Positions 13,144 through 21,774 of a DNA stretch of 23,450 nucleotides are shown here, piece after piece. Below the pieces are notes generated by a model. That model worked only from the letters and a program-made list of their open reading frames with translations, did not search any database and had not been told where the DNA came from. The stretch's first letter is position 1. Each line of letters starts with the position of its first letter. The DNA is from a virus: positions 1 through 23,450 of the IMG/VR virus record IMGVR_UViG_3300046028_010596, one strand, 5' to 3'. The translations under genes and the position numbers were made by a program.

Positions 13144-13637
13144 TTCAACAAAGACAAAGAAAGTAGCTCAGTCTTAGGAACGAAATAGGCAGGGCGACCA
13201 CCTGCTGGATCTTTCTTCCATTGTTCTTTCATGGCATCAGCGGCTTTTATCCAACCATGGATGAGCGTAATGCGGTTTTCAATTGTGACGAGCACCAATA
13301 TCTTATCTGGGCTTTCATCAAACTGCACTATTAAATCGTAATAATGACGAGAACGAGTTTTGATGTCAATATTTGGCGGAAGATCGAAAGATCCTCGCTG
13401 TGCTTCTGTTTCTTGATAGAGCTTATCTTCTATGCCGAGCATCACAGCAATTGCCATTTCTCCCGCGGCGCCGAGCAAATGATGACGCAGGGCCAATTCG
13501 CCGTTCTCTGCGCCGTTATTCCTACCCTTTCTGCCCTGCTGTTCATTGAGAGCTTGTCTGCGAAATGCTTCAGCACGAGCGCGTTGCCGTTGGTCTTCGC
13601 TAAAAGCAAAAGTGAGAGGTGGGGCCAGGAAGTCCAT
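13140..13637 (-). CDS. PD-(D/E)XK-like nuclease-fold protein, 165 aa
   Basis: After a basic N-terminus (QRQRARAEAFRRQALNEQ), the core reads GAAGEMAIAVMLG (Glu60), FDLP (Asp85), then IDIKTRS (Asp91, Lys93), with strands LIVQF and ILVLVTIE after it. The order E...D...(D)xK within alternating helices and strands fits a PD-(D/E)XK nuclease fold, and the later GWIKAAD and GRPAYFVPKTEL match the tail of similar phage proteins that I recall lying next to terminase genes. The role is unknown; a packaging-associated nuclease is a reasonable guess. It is the first gene of the minus-strand packaging block and overlaps terL by 4 nt. Confidence 0.6.
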   Translation of the reverse strand: MDFLAPPLTFAFSEDQRQRARAEAFRRQALNEQQGRKGRNNGAENGELALRHHLLGAAGEMAIAVMLGIEDKLYQETEAQRGSFDLPPNIDIKTRSRHYYDLIVQFDESPDKILVLVTIENRITLIHGWIKAADAMKEQWKKDPAGGRPAYFVPKTELLSLSLLK

Positions 13638-13711
13638 GATGGCCAGCTTCTACGGACAATGTATCCAGCTTTTAGACTAGAAGCAATACAACTTAGCCAT
13701 TAGCGTTCGTT
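13638..13711. promoter_or_regulatory. Divergent intergenic region, packaging versus head genes
   Basis: This 74-nt gap separates the minus-strand packaging block from the plus-strand portal gene and must hold their start signals if both are transcribed from here. It is moderately AT-rich. I cannot define a convincing -35/-10 pair on either strand, so phage-specific or host alternative promoters are possible. Confidence 0.3.
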
Positions 13712-15997
13712 ATGGAAGGCGAAGCGATTGATTTGGGCCATGCCACTGCTGGCGGTATTCGTTCAGACGGCCTCCAAAACGTACTAATTGGCATGGGAAC
13801 TGGCCGCGACAAGGCACAGTACACCAAAACCACTGCTACTGTCTTTCTTGCTCAAGAGGAGCTTGAAAATCTTTACGGCGAATGGCTGCCTCGTCGCATC
13901 GTTGACATCTATGCCGATCAAGCCACTAGGAAAGGCTTTAAAGTGTTGTTCGGTGGCGATGGCGTAAGGGCCGAGGAAGTGCAAGGCATTGAGCAAACGA
14001 TTGAAGACCTCTACATCCTCGAACACCTTAATCTCGCAGCCAAAAACTCCCGCCTTTATGGGGGTGCTTGTCTACTTCTCTTTATTGACGATGGGCGTCC
14101 CGCTTACATGCCTGTCGATAAACGTAACATCCGTCGCATTGAAGAAATTGAATGTCTTGATAGATGGCAAATTGCCCCAGTTATCAACGAAGAAAACTTA
14201 TACGACTATTCAAAAGCCACTTATTATCAGATCATCTCTGGAGATTTAATTAACGAGCCCACGCTCACTTATATTCATAAAGATAGGATTTTACGTTTTG
14301 ATGGTGATTGGCTGCCTTATCGCGTGAGACAGCGTAATTATGGTTGGGGCATGAGCAGTTTGCAAACTGTTTATGACAGCTTCCGTCATTATTGGACGGG
14401 CCTTAATTCTGCTGCAACGCTTCTCACTGAATTTGACATTTTTGTGCATAAAGTGAGGGGCTTAGCTGCGATGCTTGCGGCTGGAAAGGAAAGCTCCATT
14501 CGTGATCGTTTGCAGGTGAATGATATGAGCAAGAGCATTTATCGCGGCTACGCGATTGATGCTGAAAAAGAAGAGCTTGAATTTATTAGTCGGAACTTTG
14601 GCGGCATCGGGGAAATTTTAGAAAAGCTTCGCGTGGATATTATTGGCGCCAGCAAAATTCCTCATACTGTTCTATTTGGCGAAAGCCCTGGCGGCTTGGG
14701 CTCCACTGGTCGCAGTGAAGAGCGTGATTTCGCAAAAACCTTAGCGGATTACCAAGGTACGCATTTTAAGCGTCCTGTCAAGAAGCTAATGGAATACATC
14801 ATGCTTAGCAAAGAAGGCCCAACGAAGGGAGAGCTTCCCGAATCATGGCGCATCTCTTTCAATCCATTGTTCGAGCTTAATGAGCGCGAAATGGCTGACG
14901 TAAGGGCTCGCGTGGCGGCTGTAGATGGCCGTTACATTCAGCTTGGCGTGCTGAGTCCGAAAGAAGTGGCGGACGCTCGTTATGGTGGCTCTGAGTGGAG
15001 CATGGAGCTTACTCTGGATCCATCTGTCATTCGCGAGCTTCCCACTCAAGGCGGGGGTGGCTCCACTCAAAATGGGGGTGGAAATGGAGGCAAGCTTGCT
15101 GTTCCTCCTGGTGGGCGTGATCCAATGAATGAAGAAAATGGCACGCTTCCCATGGATGGAAGCAGGGAAGTGGAAGACAGCCGGGAAGATAGTGCTGCTG
15201 GCCTTTTCTTGCCTCGTGATCTAGAAGAAATTCGTGGTGACGTAAAATTCACCGATGCCGAGCTTCATTCTCGTGCGGTGAGTGCCGCCAAGGCAAAATT
15301 TAAAGTGTGGCCTTCTGCCTATGCAAGTGGCTATGTAGTGCAGCAATACAAGCAAATGTACAAGAAGAAGCACGGATCCCTAGCTGGCGCCTTCAAGAGC
15401 GACGAAGGTGATTTGCACGCAGATGATCTTGACAGATGGTTCAAAGAAAAGTGGGTGAGGATTGGAGCCAATGGTGAAATCCTTGGCCCTTGCGGCGCTC
15501 GCGAAGAAAAGGAAGGCAAGCCTAAATGCCTTCCTCAGGCAAAAGCTCAGGCCATGAGCAAAGAAGAGCGTCAGACAATCGTGCGCCGCAAGCGAGCTGC
15601 AGATCCAGACCCTGAGCGTAAGGGACCGGCAAAAATGGTCAGCAGCAAAACGGACGCCCAAGATCCGAGTATTCACATGTACAAAACGCAACAAGAAGCT
15701 GAGGCCACTGCTGCGAAAATTGGATGCGAAGGCTATCACGTTGAGCAAACTGAAGATGGCCCTGTTTACATGCCCTGCTCAACCCACGCTCTTTTTGAGA
15801 AAAAGCATAAAGAATTTGTATCTCAAAAACAAGATGCGATTGAACCCTTGAAAACCAGCGGACTCATTCTTGCTGATATTGACGAAGCTTCTCTCATTGA
15901 TGAAGAGGACATTTCCGCTGCATTGAATCAATGGAAGGAGGAAGCGCCTGAGCGCTTCAAGGATATTCTGGAGGCAGAGGATGTCCAGCCTCAATGA
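13712..15997 (+). CDS. Portal protein (DUF1073 type) with long C-terminal extension, 761 aa
   Basis: The portal dodecamer forms the DNA entry channel of the head. Residues 1 to about 440 match the DUF1073/phage_portal_3 type: WLPRRIVDIYADQATRKGF, LAAKNSRLYGGACLL, the DRILRFDGDWLP strand, IPHTVLFGESPGGLGSTG, and a terminal portal helix (HFKRPVKKLMEYI). A Gly/Ser/Asn-rich linker follows (about 447-466). The rest is an unusual extension: AKFKVWPSAYASGYVV (about 521-536), DRWFKEKWVRIG (about 573-584), GKPKCLPQAKA (about 603-613), both as in the DUF5872 type of phage domain, and a last module with IGCEGYHVEQ and YMPCSTH. In other phages I recall such modules as separate small proteins. The start ATG 13712 is the first in frame. 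It overlaps the next gene by 17 nt. Confidence 0.88.
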   Translation: MEGEAIDLGHATAGGIRSDGLQNVLIGMGTGRDKAQYTKTTATVFLAQEELENLYGEWLPRRIVDIYADQATRKGFKVLFGGDGVRAEEVQGIEQTIEDLYILEHLNLAAKNSRLYGGACLLLFIDDGRPAYMPVDKRNIRRIEEIECLDRWQIAPVINEENLYDYSKATYYQIISGDLINEPTLTYIHKDRILRFDGDWLPYRVRQRNYGWGMSSLQTVYDSFRHYWTGLNSAATLLTEFDIFVHKVRGLAAMLAAGKESSIRDRLQVNDMSKSIYRGYAIDAEKEELEFISRNFGGIGEILEKLRVDIIGASKIPHTVLFGESPGGLGSTGRSEERDFAKTLADYQGTHFKRPVKKLMEYIMLSKEGPTKGELPESWRISFNPLFELNEREMADVRARVAAVDGRYIQLGVLSPKEVADARYGGSEWSMELTLDPSVIRELPTQGGGGSTQNGGGNGGKLAVPPGGRDPMNEENGTLPMDGSREVEDSREDSAAGLFLPRDLEEIRGDVKFTDAELHSRAVSAAKAKFKVWPSAYASGYVVQQYKQMYKKKHGSLAGAFKSDEGDLHADDLDRWFKEKWVRIGANGEILGPCGAREEKEGKPKCLPQAKAQAMSKEERQTIVRRKRAADPDPERKGPAKMVSSKTDAQDPSIHMYKTQQEAEATAAKIGCEGYHVEQTEDGPVYMPCSTHALFEKKHKEFVSQKQDAIEPLKTSGLILADIDEASLIDEEDISAALNQWKEEAPERFKDILEAEDVQPQ

Positions 15998-16661
15998 TCT
16001 TTCTCAATTTTCTGAAGCCATTGTTCGTTTTGATGAATCATCCTGGCGTTACGACCCTATCAGTGGTCGGTATCGCGGCGCTAATGGACGCTTTCTCAGC
16101 GCTCGCGCAGTGGAAGCACTGGTGGATGGTCGAATTAATAAGCTTGGCGCTGAGCTACGGCGTTTTACACGTATGCTTAGCGCTGGTGATATTACGCTGG
16201 ACCAATGGCAAGGAAGCGTGAGGGAAGCGCTTAAGCTTGTCCACGTACAGGCAGCAATCATCGGCAATGGTGGCAGAGAAACCATGCGGGCAAACGACTG
16301 GGGGCGCATCGGGCAGCGTCTCCGTGTGGAATATGCTTACTTACAGGGCTTTGCTCGCGATCTTTTGGATGGCCGCGTTTCTAGTGCCATGGCTCTTGCT
16401 CGTATCGGGCTGTATGCTCAGAGCGTGCGAGGTAGTTTTTGGGAAGGCGCCAGTATTCGTCAAGAAAAGCAAGGATACTCTCTAATGAGACGCATCCTTG
16501 ATTCCCAGGCGAAGCATTGCCAAGATTGCCTTGACTATGCGGCTCGTGGCATGGTCCCCATTGGAAGCTTGCCTCTTCCTGGGCAACGCTGCGCATGCCG
16601 TGCTAACTGCCGATGCACCGTAAAATACTTCCGACAGCAAGCGCCGACTGTGGCAGTTTGA
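15981..16661 (+). CDS. Head morphogenesis protein, Mu F/SPP1 gp7-like, 226 aa
   Basis: Minor head protein that associates with the portal. The N-terminal two thirds are helical (RFTRMLSAGDITLDQWQ, VQAAIIGNGGRE). The C-terminus has the cysteine pattern of the Mu F-like family: HCQDCLDYAARG (Cys180, Cys183), then LPLPGQRCACRANCRCTVKY (Cys204, 206, 210, 212), likely a zinc site. The ATG at 15981 follows GGAGGCAGAGG, one of the few good Shine-Dalgarno sequences in the window, inside the end of the portal gene. Position directly after the portal is the usual one. The length is near that of the shorter family members. Confidence 0.85.
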   Translation: MSSLNDLSQFSEAIVRFDESSWRYDPISGRYRGANGRFLSARAVEALVDGRINKLGAELRRFTRMLSAGDITLDQWQGSVREALKLVHVQAAIIGNGGRETMRANDWGRIGQRLRVEYAYLQGFARDLLDGRVSSAMALARIGLYAQSVRGSFWEGASIRQEKQGYSLMRRILDSQAKHCQDCLDYAARGMVPIGSLPLPGQRCACRANCRCTVKYFRQQAPTVAV

Positions 16662-16662
16662 G

Positions 16663-17385
16663 ATGGACGTTTTAGTTGGCAGCACGGGTCTCATTGGACA
16701 AGTGCTCCGTGAGGCGCATGAGTTTGGCGCCTGCTTCCATTCCAAAAACATTCACGAGGCTCCACTGCTTAAGGAGCCCATTGAAAGGCTGTACTTGGCT
16801 TGCATGCCAGCGGAGAAATGGAAAGCAAACGCTGCGCCACTGGACGACTTTGACAATATGAATAACATCATTCAAAACATCCGACATCTTCCAAGCCCAG
16901 CGGAAGTCATTGTTTATTCAACGATTGACGTGCATGGGCAAACAGCGTATTATGCAGACGGCACGCCTGAAATTTTTGCTATTGACTACGGCACCAATCG
17001 CTACATCTTTGAAATGCTCGTGAAGGCGGTATTCCTTGATTCAGTGGTGACAATCATTCGCCTTCCTGCATTGTTTCATCGCCTTATTAAGAAGAATATT
17101 CTGTTTGATCTATTGACAAACAATAATGTGGAGAAGATCAATGCAAACTCTGCCTATCAATGGTATTGTTTAGATGATCTATGGAAGGACACGAAGAAAG
17201 CAATTAGTGGCACTACGAACGAATTTTACACAGCTCCCATTGAAACAGCGGAAATCGTTGAACGCTTCTTCCCTGACGCGAAAGTAGGCAGTGGACCACG
17301 CATTGAATACAACATTCCTCCATATAAATATGACAAGGCGAAGATAATGAAGAAGATGGAGGCTTTTATCAATGCTTGGAATTAG
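16663..17385 (+). CDS. NAD(P)-binding Rossmann protein, extended SDR/epimerase-like, 240 aa
   Basis: An N-terminal nucleotide-binding loop VLVGSTGLIGQ (Gly6, Gly9, Gly12, the GxTGxxG form) and a VIVYSTIDVHG strand fit the extended SDR fold of sugar-nucleotide epimerases and dehydratases. The catalytic Tyr-x3-Lys appears as Tyr109-x3-Arg113 (DYGTNRYIFE), so lysine is replaced. The protein is shorter than classical epimerases (about 310-340 residues). It starts 1 nt after the head protein stop and overlaps the next gene by 14 nt. In context it probably makes or modifies a nucleotide sugar for the glycosyltransferases downstream; the substrate cannot be deduced. Confidence 0.65.
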   Translation: MDVLVGSTGLIGQVLREAHEFGACFHSKNIHEAPLLKEPIERLYLACMPAEKWKANAAPLDDFDNMNNIIQNIRHLPSPAEVIVYSTIDVHGQTAYYADGTPEIFAIDYGTNRYIFEMLVKAVFLDSVVTIIRLPALFHRLIKKNILFDLLTNNNVEKINANSAYQWYCLDDLWKDTKKAISGTTNEFYTAPIETAEIVERFFPDAKVGSGPRIEYNIPPYKYDKAKIMKKMEAFINAWN

Positions 17386-18112
17386 CGCTATCGGCTGGAA
17401 GGATGAAGAGGAGGAGCAGATTTTAAGCGCAAATGCTGGAGCGTTTAATGTGCTAGAAATTATTCCTGCGCGTATCTTTGCTCAAAACAAAGACTATGCC
17501 GATATTGCCAAAGAATACCGCGAAAGCTATGGGCTATGGGCCTATTCGGCGCAGGCTTTATTCTTTCAAAGTAACGTGCAAAGCTTTGAAGACACTGCAG
17601 CAGTGTCCGAGCATTTGTTAAAAGTGATCAGCCTTGGCTCCCTCATGGGAATCAAGCGCTTCGTACTAGGTAGCCCCGGCTTGAGAAAGGGAAGTCCTTC
17701 CTGTTTGATGAATGTTCTGAAGCGCATGGATGCAGTGTTGGATGCAAATGGAGCCATTCTTTGCATTGAGCCTGTAGCGAAATGCTACGGAGGCTCTTAT
17801 TTCTTCACAGTCAACGAGATTGTCAATCACATTGATTTTTGCAATTTGAAGAATGTTAAGACGATGCTTGACACGAATAACGCTTGGCTTCAAGGCGATA
17901 GCCCTAAAAAGCTACTGAATCATTATTGGCCATACATTGCTCACGTGCATATCAGCGACACTGACAATGGACCGCTGCTAAATAAATACGAGCACAGGCA
18001 AATTAAGGGAATGCTTGATGGTATTAACTACGAGGGCGCGATTGTGCGCGAGCTATTTCAAGCCAAGAAGAATATGCGCGACTATCCGCTGTTCCGCAGC
18101 ATTTACGCTTGA
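17372..18112 (+). CDS. Sugar isomerase/epimerase-like TIM barrel protein, 246 aa
   Basis: The layout fits the xylose-isomerase-like TIM barrel (AP endonuclease 2 superfamily): an N-terminal strand MLGISAIGW, FVLGSPGLRKGS, ILCIEPVAKCYGG, TMLDTNNAWLQGD and IAHVHISDTDNGPL give the expected strand ends with Glu, Asp and His candidates for metal binding (Glu in CIEPV, Asp in LDTNN, His in HVHISD, Glu in VRELF). The length is typical. It overlaps the SDR-like gene upstream, so they form an operon, and it ends tail-to-tail with the minus-strand FAD gene, with the 3' ends overlapping by 10 nt. A sugar-processing role is likely from both fold and neighbours. Confidence 0.65.
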   Translation: MLGISAIGWKDEEEEQILSANAGAFNVLEIIPARIFAQNKDYADIAKEYRESYGLWAYSAQALFFQSNVQSFEDTAAVSEHLLKVISLGSLMGIKRFVLGSPGLRKGSPSCLMNVLKRMDAVLDANGAILCIEPVAKCYGGSYFFTVNEIVNHIDFCNLKNVKTMLDTNNAWLQGDSPKKLLNHYWPYIAHVHISDTDNGPLLNKYEHRQIKGMLDGINYEGAIVRELFQAKKNMRDYPLFRSIYA

Positions 18113-19080
18113 AACATGGCTTCTTTTGCCATCTCTTCGATGGCATAGATGCCTTGAATTTTGCCAGTGTAAAAAGACAGCAGATTATCCTGTTGCCTAA
18201 AAATGGGAACGCGTTGAGCGCTGGCGTTTTTGCATTTTGCTTTAATTGATACCACAAGGAATGCGTATTTAAAATAATCATGAAACTCGGACCAGTAGCG
18301 CACCACGTGATCCTCGATTAGCTGGCGCTTTTCCTTCAGTTGACCATAATTTTTGCTGAAACAATTTGTTTCTTTTTGCTCAATAACGCCAAGCTTCACA
18401 TGACTCAGCGAGAACATTGAAGATCCGTATGGATAGATGGAGAACAGCTCGCCATCAATAAAAGTGAGTGCGCCGAATGGGGGCGTTTTGATGGGACGAT
18501 AAACAAACATTGCCACTGCCTCAAAATAGTCCCCATCAAGAATTGGCAGCAAGGAATTGTTTGTGCAATCAATGACGAAATCATAATCTTGCTTCAAAAA
18601 AGCAAGTGAATTGTCATTGATTTCATCCCTTCTCGCAATGGGAGCCAATAGCTCATCAAAGTAATTGCCAGCGGCAGTTGGAGAAATATATTTCTCAATG
18701 GTATGTAGAAGCAGTGAGGAACGATTAAGGAAGTTCGCATCGGCTTCCGCGTGTGGCCAATCTTTAAAAATAAGGCGAATCGTTTCTGCGTCCAACAAGC
18801 TTTCGTCTTCTGACACTGCATAGAAATTATTCTGCACGTTTTCCGTTAGATGGCCATAGTCCATCATGAACTGTTCAAACGTATTCCTGCACAACATGCG
18901 CGTGGCATGATTCCTGGCGTAGTGATAGCCATAGTGCAATCGGTTCTGATTGATTAACGATGCTTCGGAGATGAGCATTTCATTGCGCTCAAACAAAGTC
19001 ACATCGGCTTTGTTCATCAAGCGTGAAGCTAAATGGCACCCCGTCCAGCCGCCACCGACGATTGCAATCTTAAGCGCCAT
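18103..19080 (-). CDS. FAD-dependent oxidoreductase-like protein, 325 aa
   Basis: The ATG at 19080 is chosen over the TTG just upstream. The N-terminus KIAIVGGGWTGCHLASRL is a dinucleotide-binding motif (GxGxxG), followed by VTLFERNE at the end of the second strand, as in DAO-type flavoproteins. SLINQNRLHYGYHYARN matches the NQ-x-RLH-x-GYHY motif that I recall from FAD oxidoreductases in surface-glycan clusters. A second strand DFVIDCTN lies in the middle. The reaction is unknown; oxidation or ring contraction of a sugar is possible from context. Its start overlaps the stop of the upstream glycosyltransferase-like gene by 1 nt (TGATG), giving a two-gene minus-strand operon. Confidence 0.65.
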   Translation of the reverse strand: MALKIAIVGGGWTGCHLASRLMNKADVTLFERNEMLISEASLINQNRLHYGYHYARNHATRMLCRNTFEQFMMDYGHLTENVQNNFYAVSEDESLLDAETIRLIFKDWPHAEADANFLNRSSLLLHTIEKYISPTAAGNYFDELLAPIARRDEINDNSLAFLKQDYDFVIDCTNNSLLPILDGDYFEAVAMFVYRPIKTPPFGALTFIDGELFSIYPYGSSMFSLSHVKLGVIEQKETNCFSKNYGQLKEKRQLIEDHVVRYWSEFHDYFKYAFLVVSIKAKCKNASAQRVPIFRQQDNLLSFYTGKIQGIYAIEEMAKEAMFQA

Positions 19081-19769
19081 CAAATGTCAATACAAAGCGT
19101 TGGCTGCACTCCTTGCCAATTTGACTTGGCCTTGAATAAGTCCAACTGTGGGAAGTATTCTATGCGGCGAGGCATGCCGGTTCCATAGACATCAGCATGC
19201 CCTTGATAGTTCCATTCATCTGGGCCATGCTTGTTTGGGTGGTAAAGGCCAGTAGGTGAATCCTGCAGTTTCCAGAGCATGTAGTCCTCGTTAGGCACTC
19301 CCCATTGTTTCCATGCTTGCAACGCCTGTGGTGAGCTGTCCATGTTCTTAATCGCCATGAGACGGTCCTTATGGTGCATGAGGTAGTCCATGCTGTAAAG
19401 GCCAATGCTCATTGATGGTGTATGTTTCATCGCCACCTTCTCAAAACCTTCTGGAGGGTCGTAGGCAAGGCTTTTGAAGGCAGGCCCAGCAATGCAAGTG
19501 TCGTGAAGGAGAAACCAGAAGGGGCTTGTCAGATGGTGTTCAACAATTTCAATGAGGGGCGTATATTCAAATGAATTCTGAGGAGTGCAAATCATCGGCA
19601 CATCTCCATAGTAATCAATGCGCCAATCTTCTTGTCCACCATTGACAATCAAAATTTCGTTGGCGCCAATCCCAGCGCGAGTTAGGGAAGGGATAATTAC
19701 AGGCAGCGTATGAACAGCAAATTTATTACAGGTGCTAATGCAGAAGCGCACAGAAGACGGTGGCAACAT
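19080..19769 (-). CDS. Glycosyltransferase-like protein (GT-A type?), 229 aa
   Basis: The N-terminus FCISTCNKFAVHTLPVIIPS and GANEILIVNGGQ resemble the first strands of GT-A glycosyltransferases. WFLLHDTC at about 85-92 could be the nucleotide-sugar metal site, but there is no clear DxD. Later segments (YSMDYLMHHKD, PNEDYMLWK) look like acceptor-side helices. The start ATG 19769 is clear. It lies head-to-head with the GT4 gene and directly upstream of the FAD oxidoreductase gene on the same strand. The family is not certain, and the context of three other glycosyltransferase-like genes is a large part of the call. Confidence 0.5.
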   Translation of the reverse strand: MLPPSSVRFCISTCNKFAVHTLPVIIPSLTRAGIGANEILIVNGGQEDWRIDYYGDVPMICTPQNSFEYTPLIEIVEHHLTSPFWFLLHDTCIAGPAFKSLAYDPPEGFEKVAMKHTPSMSIGLYSMDYLMHHKDRLMAIKNMDSSPQALQAWKQWGVPNEDYMLWKLQDSPTGLYHPNKHGPDEWNYQGHADVYGTGMPRRIEYFPQLDLFKAKSNWQGVQPTLCIDI

Positions 19770-19831
19770 GACTTTCTCCTTGTGCCGTCAGTATAGAAGC
19801 TGCTTATGATGACGAAGATTCCAAGAGAAAC
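19770..19831. promoter_or_regulatory. Divergent intergenic region inside the sugar cluster
   Basis: A 62-nt gap separates the leftward glycosyltransferase-like/FAD pair from the rightward GT4 operon, so it probably holds both start signals. AGAAAC precedes the GT4 ATG and no Shine-Dalgarno is seen there, while the minus-strand gene has AAGGAG about 5 nt before its ATG. I see no clear promoter boxes. Confidence 0.35.
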
Positions 19832-21055
19832 ATGGCAAAAATTCTCTACGCTGGCGACGCATTTGTAGAAACGGGATTTGGGCGAGTGGCCCAATACCTG
19901 TTACCTGCTCTGGATGAGAAGCATGAAGTGGTGGTGATGAGCACGAACTACCACGGTGACCCTCATCCCGAGGCGAAGAAATATAAGGTGTATCCAGCCA
20001 TGCTGCATGGATCCGATCCGTTTGGGTCGCATCGCATTTCTGAAATCATTCAGAAGGAAAAACCTGATCTGGTATGGGTGACAAATGATATTTGGGTGGC
20101 GCTTACTTTATGGGACAGGGCGAAGCCATTCAAGGAGCAAATTGGGTTTAAATGGTTTGTTTACACTCCCATTGATTCCTATGGTTTATTTCCTGAGTTA
20201 AACGCGAAGATGCAAGAATGGGATGGTCTCGCCACCTATACGCTATTCGCAAATAACGAATTAATTCGCATGGGTTATGACAAGACAGTTGACATCATCG
20301 GCCACGGCACTGATTTTGAAAAATTCTTTCCACTTGACAAGCAGCAATGTCGTCAAGAACTTGGCGTGCCGCAAGACGCATTTATCGTCTTCAACGGCAA
20401 CAGGAATCAACCGAGAAAGCGCATTGACCTTACGCTGAAAGCTTTTGTTAAGTTCGCCAAAGATAAAGACGACGCTCGCCTGTGGTTAAACATGGGCAGC
20501 AAAGACTTGGGATGGGACATTATTCCGTTGTTCAAGCGAATTGCTCGCGACGAGGAGCTTGATCCTACTGGCAAGCTTATTCTTACTAGTCCTCATTTTT
20601 CCACTGATAATTGTTTGCCAGTGGAGCAACTGAACAAAGTATACAATGCGGTTGATGTGGGCATCAATACTTGCATTGGTGAGGGTTGGGGCTTGGTCAA
20701 TACTGAACATGGCTCCGTTGGCGTGGCGCAAGTTGTTCCCGACCATACAAGCTTGGCTGAAATTTTTGACGAACTGCCACGCATTACTTGCAACGCTTCT
20801 GAAACCGACAGGAATTATGGCCTTGAGCGCCTACTTCCTGATCCTGATAGTGCCGCAGAAATCTTGTCGTATTACTACGAAAATCGCGATGCACTGAAAA
20901 AAGATGGGCAATGGTGCTACAAGCGTTTGCATGAAGAGCCATTCACTTGGCCGTATATTCAGCGGCAGTTGCTTGGCGTGGTAGAACGCACTCTCAATGC
21001 AAAGGCCGCTGAGCCCGAATTTAAAGGCTTTGGCACTCCCGCAAAAATTGTTTGA
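19832..21055 (+). CDS. Glycosyltransferase family 4 (GT-B fold), 407 aa
   Basis: Transfers a sugar from a nucleotide donor with retention. The N-terminal domain has AFVETGFGRVAQYLLPAL (about 10-27) and LVWVTNDIW. The hinge leads to the donor domain with FNGNRNQPRKRIDLTLKAF (187-205, the usual N-x-x-x-R-K-x-x-x-x-L motif) and the E-x7-E signature at Glu284/Glu292 (EGWGLVNTE). The length is normal for the family. The acceptor and sugar cannot be read from sequence. It heads a rightward operon with two further glycosyltransferase-like genes: the next ATG is 2 nt after its stop. Confidence 0.85.
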   Translation: MAKILYAGDAFVETGFGRVAQYLLPALDEKHEVVVMSTNYHGDPHPEAKKYKVYPAMLHGSDPFGSHRISEIIQKEKPDLVWVTNDIWVALTLWDRAKPFKEQIGFKWFVYTPIDSYGLFPELNAKMQEWDGLATYTLFANNELIRMGYDKTVDIIGHGTDFEKFFPLDKQQCRQELGVPQDAFIVFNGNRNQPRKRIDLTLKAFVKFAKDKDDARLWLNMGSKDLGWDIIPLFKRIARDEELDPTGKLILTSPHFSTDNCLPVEQLNKVYNAVDVGINTCIGEGWGLVNTEHGSVGVAQVVPDHTSLAEIFDELPRITCNASETDRNYGLERLLPDPDSAAEILSYYYENRDALKKDGQWCYKRLHEEPFTWPYIQRQLLGVVERTLNAKAAEPEFKGFGTPAKIV

Positions 21056-21057
21056 TC

Positions 21058-21774
21058 ATGCAAATTTCACAAATCTTCCTTTCAACTGATCCGTCAGAAG
21101 CGCTTAGCCCTTTCCTGAAACACGCTACGGGAACTATTGACGCATGCTTTCCCGAGGCGAAGCATGTTATTTACAACAGCGACTCACTTCGCGCCTTCAT
21201 TGCTGATAACTATGAAGAAGAAGTGTTGTGGGCTTACGACACGCTCAAACCGTTTTCTTACAAAGCAGATCTTGGTCGTTTCTGCTTGCTAAACAAGCTT
21301 GGTGGCTGGTATTTTGATATTGGCGTGAGGGCTTTTAATGCAGTGGAGCTTGGTGATCGCATCAAGTTTCTTGCCTTCCGCGACATTCAGCGTTTTAGCT
21401 ACACAAGCTGGGCGTGTGCCACAACAGTGCTTTATTCTCAGCCCGATAATCCTGCGTTGCAAACTGCCATTGAAATGATTGTGGCAAATTGCGTGCAACA
21501 ATACTATGGCATCACTCCATTGTGCCCTACTGGCCCCACGCTGCTTGGTAAAGCTTTGGCAGCGAATGGAAGCCAAACTGATTTTGTTTATGGAGACTAT
21601 CTTGAGCTGACGCCCACTCACGGCCAAAAGAATAGGGCTTTCGTTCTGCCTGATGGCACGATCATGGCATGGAGTAAGCCTGCTGGCGGTGGCGATTTGA
21701 CGGGACTTGGCGCTAAAGGCGTCAACAATTACAATGAGCTGTGGCAAGCTCGCAAGGTGTATGGCGATGATTGA
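21058..21774 (+). CDS. GT32-like glycosyltransferase (DXD-type sugar binding), 238 aa
   Basis: The ATG at 21058 (GATC-ATG) is used rather than the TTG at 21052. The core KADLGRFCLLNKLGGWYFD (69-87) is the hallmark of the GT32/Gly_transf_sug type, where YK-(A/S)D-x2-R-x7-GG-x-Y-x-D binds the nucleotide sugar. The residue two after the aspartate is Gly89 rather than Asp, so the DxD is incomplete. CPTGPTLLGKAL (156-167) supplies the TGP motif. It overlaps the next gene by 8 nt and follows the GT4 gene by 2 nt, so the three are cotranslated. Transfer of a hexose to a glycan on the virion or host is plausible. Confidence 0.75.
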   Translation: MQISQIFLSTDPSEALSPFLKHATGTIDACFPEAKHVIYNSDSLRAFIADNYEEEVLWAYDTLKPFSYKADLGRFCLLNKLGGWYFDIGVRAFNAVELGDRIKFLAFRDIQRFSYTSWACATTVLYSQPDNPALQTAIEMIVANCVQQYYGITPLCPTGPTLLGKALAANGSQTDFVYGDYLELTPTHGQKNRAFVLPDGTIMAWSKPAGGGDLTGLGAKGVNNYNELWQARKVYGDD

